Below, one piece after another: positions 60,233 through 64,000 of a stretch of 64,000 bases of DNA (position 1 is its first letter; every line of letters begins with the position of its first letter). Both the position numbers and the translations under genes were made by a program. This stretch comes from Motiliproteus sp036960175 (GTDB taxonomy: Bacteria > Pseudomonadota > Gammaproteobacteria > Pseudomonadales > Balneatricaceae): assembly GCA_036960175.1 (NCBI GenBank), contig JBALWH010000020.1, positions 1 through 64,000 of the forward strand. The letters are read 5' to 3'. Below the pieces are notes generated by a model, which saw only the letters and a list, made by a program, of their open reading frames with translations, was not told where the DNA came from and made no database searches.

Positions 60233-61315
60233 TTAGTCTGCCATGGCCGCCAGCATTTCGGCCTGGTGCTCCTGAATCAGCGGACCAATCACCACGTGCA
60301 CATCCCCTTCCATCACTTCAGCCAGCTTATAGAGAGTGAGATTGATACGGTGGTCGGTAACTCGCCCCTGTGGATAATTATAGGTACGAATACGCTCAGA
60401 ACGGTCGCCGCTACCGATGAGACTCTTACGCGCATCGGCGCGTTCGGAGGCTTCTTTTTCCTGCACGCCAGCAAGCATTCGCGACGCCAGCAGCGACATA
60501 GCCTTGGCCCGATTTTTATGCTGAGAGCGCTCTTCCTGACACTCCACCACGATTCCCGTAGGGATATGGGTCAGACGGATGGCAGAGTCAGTTTTGTTAA
60601 CATGCTGGCCACCAGCACCAGAGGCTCTGAAGGTATCAACCCGTAAATCCGCCTTCTTAATATCGACCGCTTCGGTCGACTCCACTTCCGGCATCACCGC
60701 CACGGTGCAGGCGGAAGTATGGATACGTCCCTGGGATTCAGTTTCCGGGACTCTCTGTACGCGATGGGCACCGGATTCAAATTTCAGCTTGGAATATACA
60801 TCTTGGCCAACGATACGGGTGATGATCTCTTTATAGCCACCATGTTCGCCTTGATTCTCGCTGATCACTTCGATGCGCCAGCCCTGTTTTTCGGCATACT
60901 TGGAATACATCCGAAACAGATCACCAGCAAAAATAGCCGCTTCATCACCACCGGTCCCGGCACGAACTTCCAAAAAGGTGTTATGGGAGTCGTTGGGATC
61001 TTTTGGCAGTAATAACCTTTGTAGCTCCAGCTCCTGCGCTTCACGAGAAGATTCCGCTTCTAGCAGCTCTTCTTGTGCCATTGCACGCATATCAGCATCG
61101 CCATCTTTCAACATTTCCTTGGCTTCGGCGATATCCTCCAGCACCTTCATATACTGGTTAAAATGCTCAACCACCGGTTCTAGCTCCGCATATTCTTTGG
61201 AATAGCTGCGAAAACGGTCCTGATCACTGATGACTTCACCATCACCAAGCAATGCGGAAAGCTCCTCAAAACGATCCTTGAGGATTTCGAGTTTGTTAAG
61301 AATAGATGGTTTCAT
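60233..61315 (-). CDS. prfA: Peptide chain release factor 1
   Basis: The 360-residue factor recognises UAA and UAG. The GAGGQHVNKTDSAIR motif near residue 230 enters the peptidyl transferase centre; the recognition-loop region is in the preceding domain. The start overlaps the hemA stop (TGATG), and prmC follows after 2 nt. Confidence 0.98.
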   Translation of the reverse strand: MKPSILNKLEILKDRFEELSALLGDGEVISDQDRFRSYSKEYAELEPVVEHFNQYMKVLEDIAEAKEMLKDGDADMRAMAQEELLEAESSREAQELELQRLLLPKDPNDSHNTFLEVRAGTGGDEAAIFAGDLFRMYSKYAEKQGWRIEVISENQGEHGGYKEIITRIVGQDVYSKLKFESGAHRVQRVPETESQGRIHTSACTVAVMPEVESTEAVDIKKADLRVDTFRASGAGGQHVNKTDSAIRLTHIPTGIVVECQEERSQHKNRAKAMSLLASRMLAGVQEKEASERADARKSLIGSGDRSERIRTYNYPQGRVTDHRINLTLYKLAEVMEGDVHVVIGPLIQEHQAEMLAAMAD

Positions 61316-62586
61316 CAGTTGTCTTCAGTAGTGTTGGGAGCCAGTTCAAACAGCTCCTGTGTCAGCTCAAGTAGATCATTACGGCCCAAAGAGGAGGCCT
61401 TTTTCATCTGTATGCTGGGTGAATGTATCAACTTATTTGTTAAGCCGCGGGCTAGTTGCTGCAGCACGTCCTCTGCAGATTTACCCTTGGCAAGCATTTT
61501 CAACGCCCGATCAACTTCTTGATCTCTGATACCTTCAGCATGCGCCCGCAATGCCCGCAAGGTTGATACTGCGTCCAGCGAGCGCACCTGCTGCATAAAG
61601 CCGTGGGTGCCTTTATCGATCAGGCTTTCTGCTTCTAAGGCTGCAGTTTCCCGAGATTTTAAGTTTTCATCAATGACTTCTTTCAGGTCATCTACGGTAT
61701 ACAGGTAAACATCGGAAAGTTCTGCAACTTCTGCCTCGATATCACGAGGAACCGCGATATCCACCATGAATATGGGCCGGTGTTTACGGCGCTTCAACGC
61801 TCGCTCTACCGCACCTTTACCGAGGATGGGTAACTGGCTGGCAGTGGAAGATATTACGATATCCGCATCGCCGAGCACATCTGGAATATCTGATAGCAGC
61901 ACGGCCTCTGCTCCAAATTGGTTGGCAAGGGCCTGAGCTCGCGCCAACGTCCGGTTAGCCACTACGATCTTCTTGATGCCATTTTGCACCAGATGACGAG
62001 CCACCAGATCAATGGTTTCCCCAGCACCGATCAATAACGCATGACTCTGCCTCAGGTCGGCAAAGATGTGCTGAGCCAGACTGACGGCAGCATAAGCCAC
62101 CGATACCGGATTTTCACCAATGGTGGTTTGGGTGCGAACTTGCTTGGCAATTGTGAAAGTTTGCTGAAACAGCCGCCCCAACTCGGAGCGAATAGCATTA
62201 GCCGACTGTGCCACAGCATAAGAGGACTTCAGTTGACCGAGGATTTGAGGCTCACCCAGTACTAGCGAATCCAGGCCACAAGCAACGCGCATCATATGTT
62301 TGACGGCGTCACTATCCCGATACAAATAACTGCAGGCCTCGAGGTCGCTTAGCTCTACTTGATGATATTGACTCATCCAGCGCAGCAACGCCTGGGCACC
62401 CTCGTGCTGACCGGAACAATAAAGTTCAGTCCTGTTACAGGTCGAAAGAATGGCAATCTCATCTACTTCTGCGAACTGACACGCTTGTGCCAGAGCGTCC
62501 TCCATCTGTTCAGGAGCAAACGCAACTTTCTCACGGACGTCGACCGATGCGGTCTTGTGATTAATACCTAATGCCAGCAGCGCCAT
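61315..62586 (-). CDS. hemA: Glutamyl-tRNA reductase
   Basis: The 423-residue enzyme reduces glutamyl-tRNA to glutamate-1-semialdehyde, the first step of haem and sirohaem synthesis. The catalytic Cys50 lies in STCNRTELY, the NADPH domain has LLIGAGETIDLVA, and the C-terminal dimerisation helix is present. It heads the hemA-prfA-prmC-moeB unit and starts in the 235-nt gap facing the divergent TPR gene. Sirohaem demand by CysI is a metabolic link within the window. Confidence 0.97.
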   Translation of the reverse strand: MALLALGINHKTASVDVREKVAFAPEQMEDALAQACQFAEVDEIAILSTCNRTELYCSGQHEGAQALLRWMSQYHQVELSDLEACSYLYRDSDAVKHMMRVACGLDSLVLGEPQILGQLKSSYAVAQSANAIRSELGRLFQQTFTIAKQVRTQTTIGENPVSVAYAAVSLAQHIFADLRQSHALLIGAGETIDLVARHLVQNGIKKIVVANRTLARAQALANQFGAEAVLLSDIPDVLGDADIVISSTASQLPILGKGAVERALKRRKHRPIFMVDIAVPRDIEAEVAELSDVYLYTVDDLKEVIDENLKSRETAALEAESLIDKGTHGFMQQVRSLDAVSTLRALRAHAEGIRDQEVDRALKMLAKGKSAEDVLQQLARGLTNKLIHSPSIQMKKASSLGRNDLLELTQELFELAPNTTEDN

Positions 62587-62821
62587 AGGCTTTTATACAT
62601 CTCCAAAGCAGGTCAGCGCGTAATGATACATTTAATTGAGCTATTTGGAAAAAAGGCTGTCTATTTTCAGTGCCCGGTAGCAATGACGCCTTGATACAGG
62701 ACATTTTCATCCTGAAAATCTCTGTGAGATAGTCGCTGACATTAATATCGATCATGCTTATAGTTAGGAAGCCCCGCCGACAGCGGATCTCCATACAGAC
62801 ATTCAACCTACAGGATTTGAT

Positions 62822-64000
62822 GTGCTGCCAATAAATAACCGTACCGGTATGCTGTTCTCGCTGCTAGCCATTGCAGCCATTTCTATTTCTGGGTGTGCTA
62901 ACCGTCAACAAACGATCGAGCCAGCAGCAGAAACTTCTACCGAACAGCGCAGCAGCTCCGCGCAAGAGCAGCCATCATTACCCAAATCAAGCTTCCTTCC
63001 ATCGACGCTTTATGCATTGATGGTTGCAGAAATGGCCGCCCATCGAGGCCTACCCAGAGTCACCCTGCACAACTACCTGCAAGAAGCGGAAAAAACCGGC
63101 GATCTCGGCATTATTCAACGCTCGGTAGAACTGTCTAACCACTTACGAGACAGTGACGCCATGCTTAAGGCTACTACACTCTGGGCCAAAGCAGAGCCAG
63201 ACAACCCCACACCTTTTCGCATCGCCACCAAAGAACTAATTAGCCGCGGCGAAGTCGATAAAGCATTACCGCTGCTAGAGAAAGCACTGCAACTAGGCAG
63301 CCTAGAAGTGATCGACGCCCTCACCAGCAGAGTTCAGCGAATGGACACTGAAGAACGCCAAAGCTATCTGGCGCTGATCAACAAAATGCTGTTAACCGAT
63401 CCCGATAACGCACAACTGATTTATGGCAAAGCGGCTTTAGTCGCCGCTCAGGATGACCTAGACCAAGCCCTGACATTAACACAACAAGCCCTCAGCCTAA
63501 CCCCGGACTTCGAACGCGCCATTTTACTTGAAGCGGATTTACAAAATCGCACAGGCCATCTCGACACCGCGCTGGGACACTTACGAGAAGAACTCAGAGA
63601 TCTCGATAGCAAACAGATGCGAACTCTCTACACGCGCCTGCTACTGGAAAAGAAACAATACCCCCAGGCAGAACAGCAAGCAGAAATGCTAATCAACAAA
63701 TCCCCGGATGACCACAGCCTGCAATTTTATCTCGGCGTTTTACTGCTGGAACACAACCGTCTTGACCTTAGCGAGCACTACTTCAGCAAACTAGCAGAAG
63801 AATCTGGCCACAATAGCGCCCTCAGTTATTACCAAGGCCGCATTGCTCAAATAAAAAACCAAAGCGAACAGGCGCTGGTCCATTATCGCCAGGTATCTGA
63901 TGCGCCCTACTTGCTGGCAGCCTACACAGAGATCATCAAACTCCTGACAAGCGCCGAGGATCAAGCAAAACTTTCTCAGATTTTCGCCCAAGCCAAACAG
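62822..64000 (+). CDS. TPR-repeat lipoprotein, right-edge partial
   Basis: A frame of 393 codons, open to the window end, starts with GTG at 62822 (AGGA 7-8 nt upstream); an ATG at 62849 is an alternative. The N terminus is a lipoprotein signal (AISISGC, Cys at about residue 27), followed by a Ser/Gln-rich linker and then repeated helical pairs of the tetratricopeptide type (ALPLLEKALQLG, ALTLTQQALSLTPDFERA, AEQQAEMLINKSPDD). The same place beside hemA holds a TPR protein followed by lolB in Pseudomonas. It is likely an outer-membrane-attached protein; the C-terminal end is not in the window. Confidence 0.88.
   Translation, partial: MLPINNRTGMLFSLLAIAAISISGCANRQQTIEPAAETSTEQRSSSAQEQPSLPKSSFLPSTLYALMVAEMAAHRGLPRVTLHNYLQEAEKTGDLGIIQRSVELSNHLRDSDAMLKATTLWAKAEPDNPTPFRIATKELISRGEVDKALPLLEKALQLGSLEVIDALTSRVQRMDTEERQSYLALINKMLLTDPDNAQLIYGKAALVAAQDDLDQALTLTQQALSLTPDFERAILLEADLQNRTGHLDTALGHLREELRDLDSKQMRTLYTRLLLEKKQYPQAEQQAEMLINKSPDDHSLQFYLGVLLLEHNRLDLSEHYFSKLAEESGHNSALSYYQGRIAQIKNQSEQALVHYRQVSDAPYLLAAYTEIIKLLTSAEDQAKLSQIFAQAKQ

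Noticed and set aside
1..64000. CRISPR arrays, tRNA or rRNA genes, insertion sequences, prophage genes
   Set aside because: I saw no spaced repeat arrays, cloverleaf sequences, transposases or integrases when reading both strands; a tRNAscan and IS search would confirm.

Overview
The window comes from a gammaproteobacterium, most likely a marine Oceanospirillales-type heterotroph. The hemA-prfA-prmC-moeB block at the right end, with a divergent TPR lipoprotein, is the arrangement seen in Pseudomonas and relatives. The E. coli-like SerA, PntAB and Can fit the same group. The carbon sources implied (alcohols through a PQQ enzyme, C3 sulfonates) fit a marine habitat. Species cannot be named from the sequence alone. 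No rRNA, tRNA, CRISPR array, transposase or integrase was recognised.

1-9.8 kb is a periplasmic alcohol oxidation locus. It holds pqqA (a 24-residue PQQ precursor peptide, its operon leaving the left edge), a PQQ alcohol dehydrogenase with the extra Asp typical of lanthanide-type enzymes, its periplasmic binding-protein-like partner, a PedF-like cytochrome c and a small cupredoxin-like protein. Divergent from these is a four-gene set associated with PQQ-dependent alcohol oxidation: binding protein, YVTN beta-propeller, ATPase and ABC-2 permease. An AEC-family carrier follows.

9.8-41 kb is a sulfonate catabolic block that appears to hold an entire route from 2,3-dihydroxypropane-1-sulfonate (DHPS) to central metabolism. 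A TRAP transporter (hpsKLM) and three dehydrogenases (hpsN, hpsO, hpsP) would import DHPS and oxidise it to sulfolactate. A tripartite tricarboxylate-type transporter would import sulfolactate. SlcC and ComC would interconvert its enantiomers, and SuyAB would cleave it to pyruvate and sulfite. SoeABC would oxidise sulfite to sulfate. PntAB, a SulP-STAS transporter, a second AEC carrier, serA, two paralogous GntR/UTRA regulators and a LacI regulator complete the block. A 15-bp palindromic sequence, ATGTCTTATATAAGA, occurs both upstream of soeA and between suyA and its divergent gntR gene, so sulfite release and sulfite oxidation may be co-regulated. The block is bracketed by the 3' end of the first AEC gene (about 9.44-9.78 kb) and a decayed copy of that same 3' end (42.06-42.32 kb), which may mark an old insertion or duplication.

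42.3-49.6 kb is mixed: a thioesterase, an ankyrin protein, an orphan histidine kinase with a CdaR-type sensor domain, a DyP peroxidase with an ABM-domain partner, a lipoprotein, a GlcD-type D-lactate dehydrogenase and a TauE/SafE-family exporter.

49.6-57 kb has a beta-carbonic anhydrase and a tightly overlapping minus-strand chain: sulfite reductase, DUF934 protein, an overlooked 49-residue membrane peptide, CcoG, an oxidase subunit III-like protein and a subunit IV-like protein. A MocR-type regulator is divergent. 57-64 kb is conserved housekeeping: phnA/yjdM, luxS, a CoA-binding protein, moeB, prmC, prfA, hemA and the start of a TPR lipoprotein running off the right edge.
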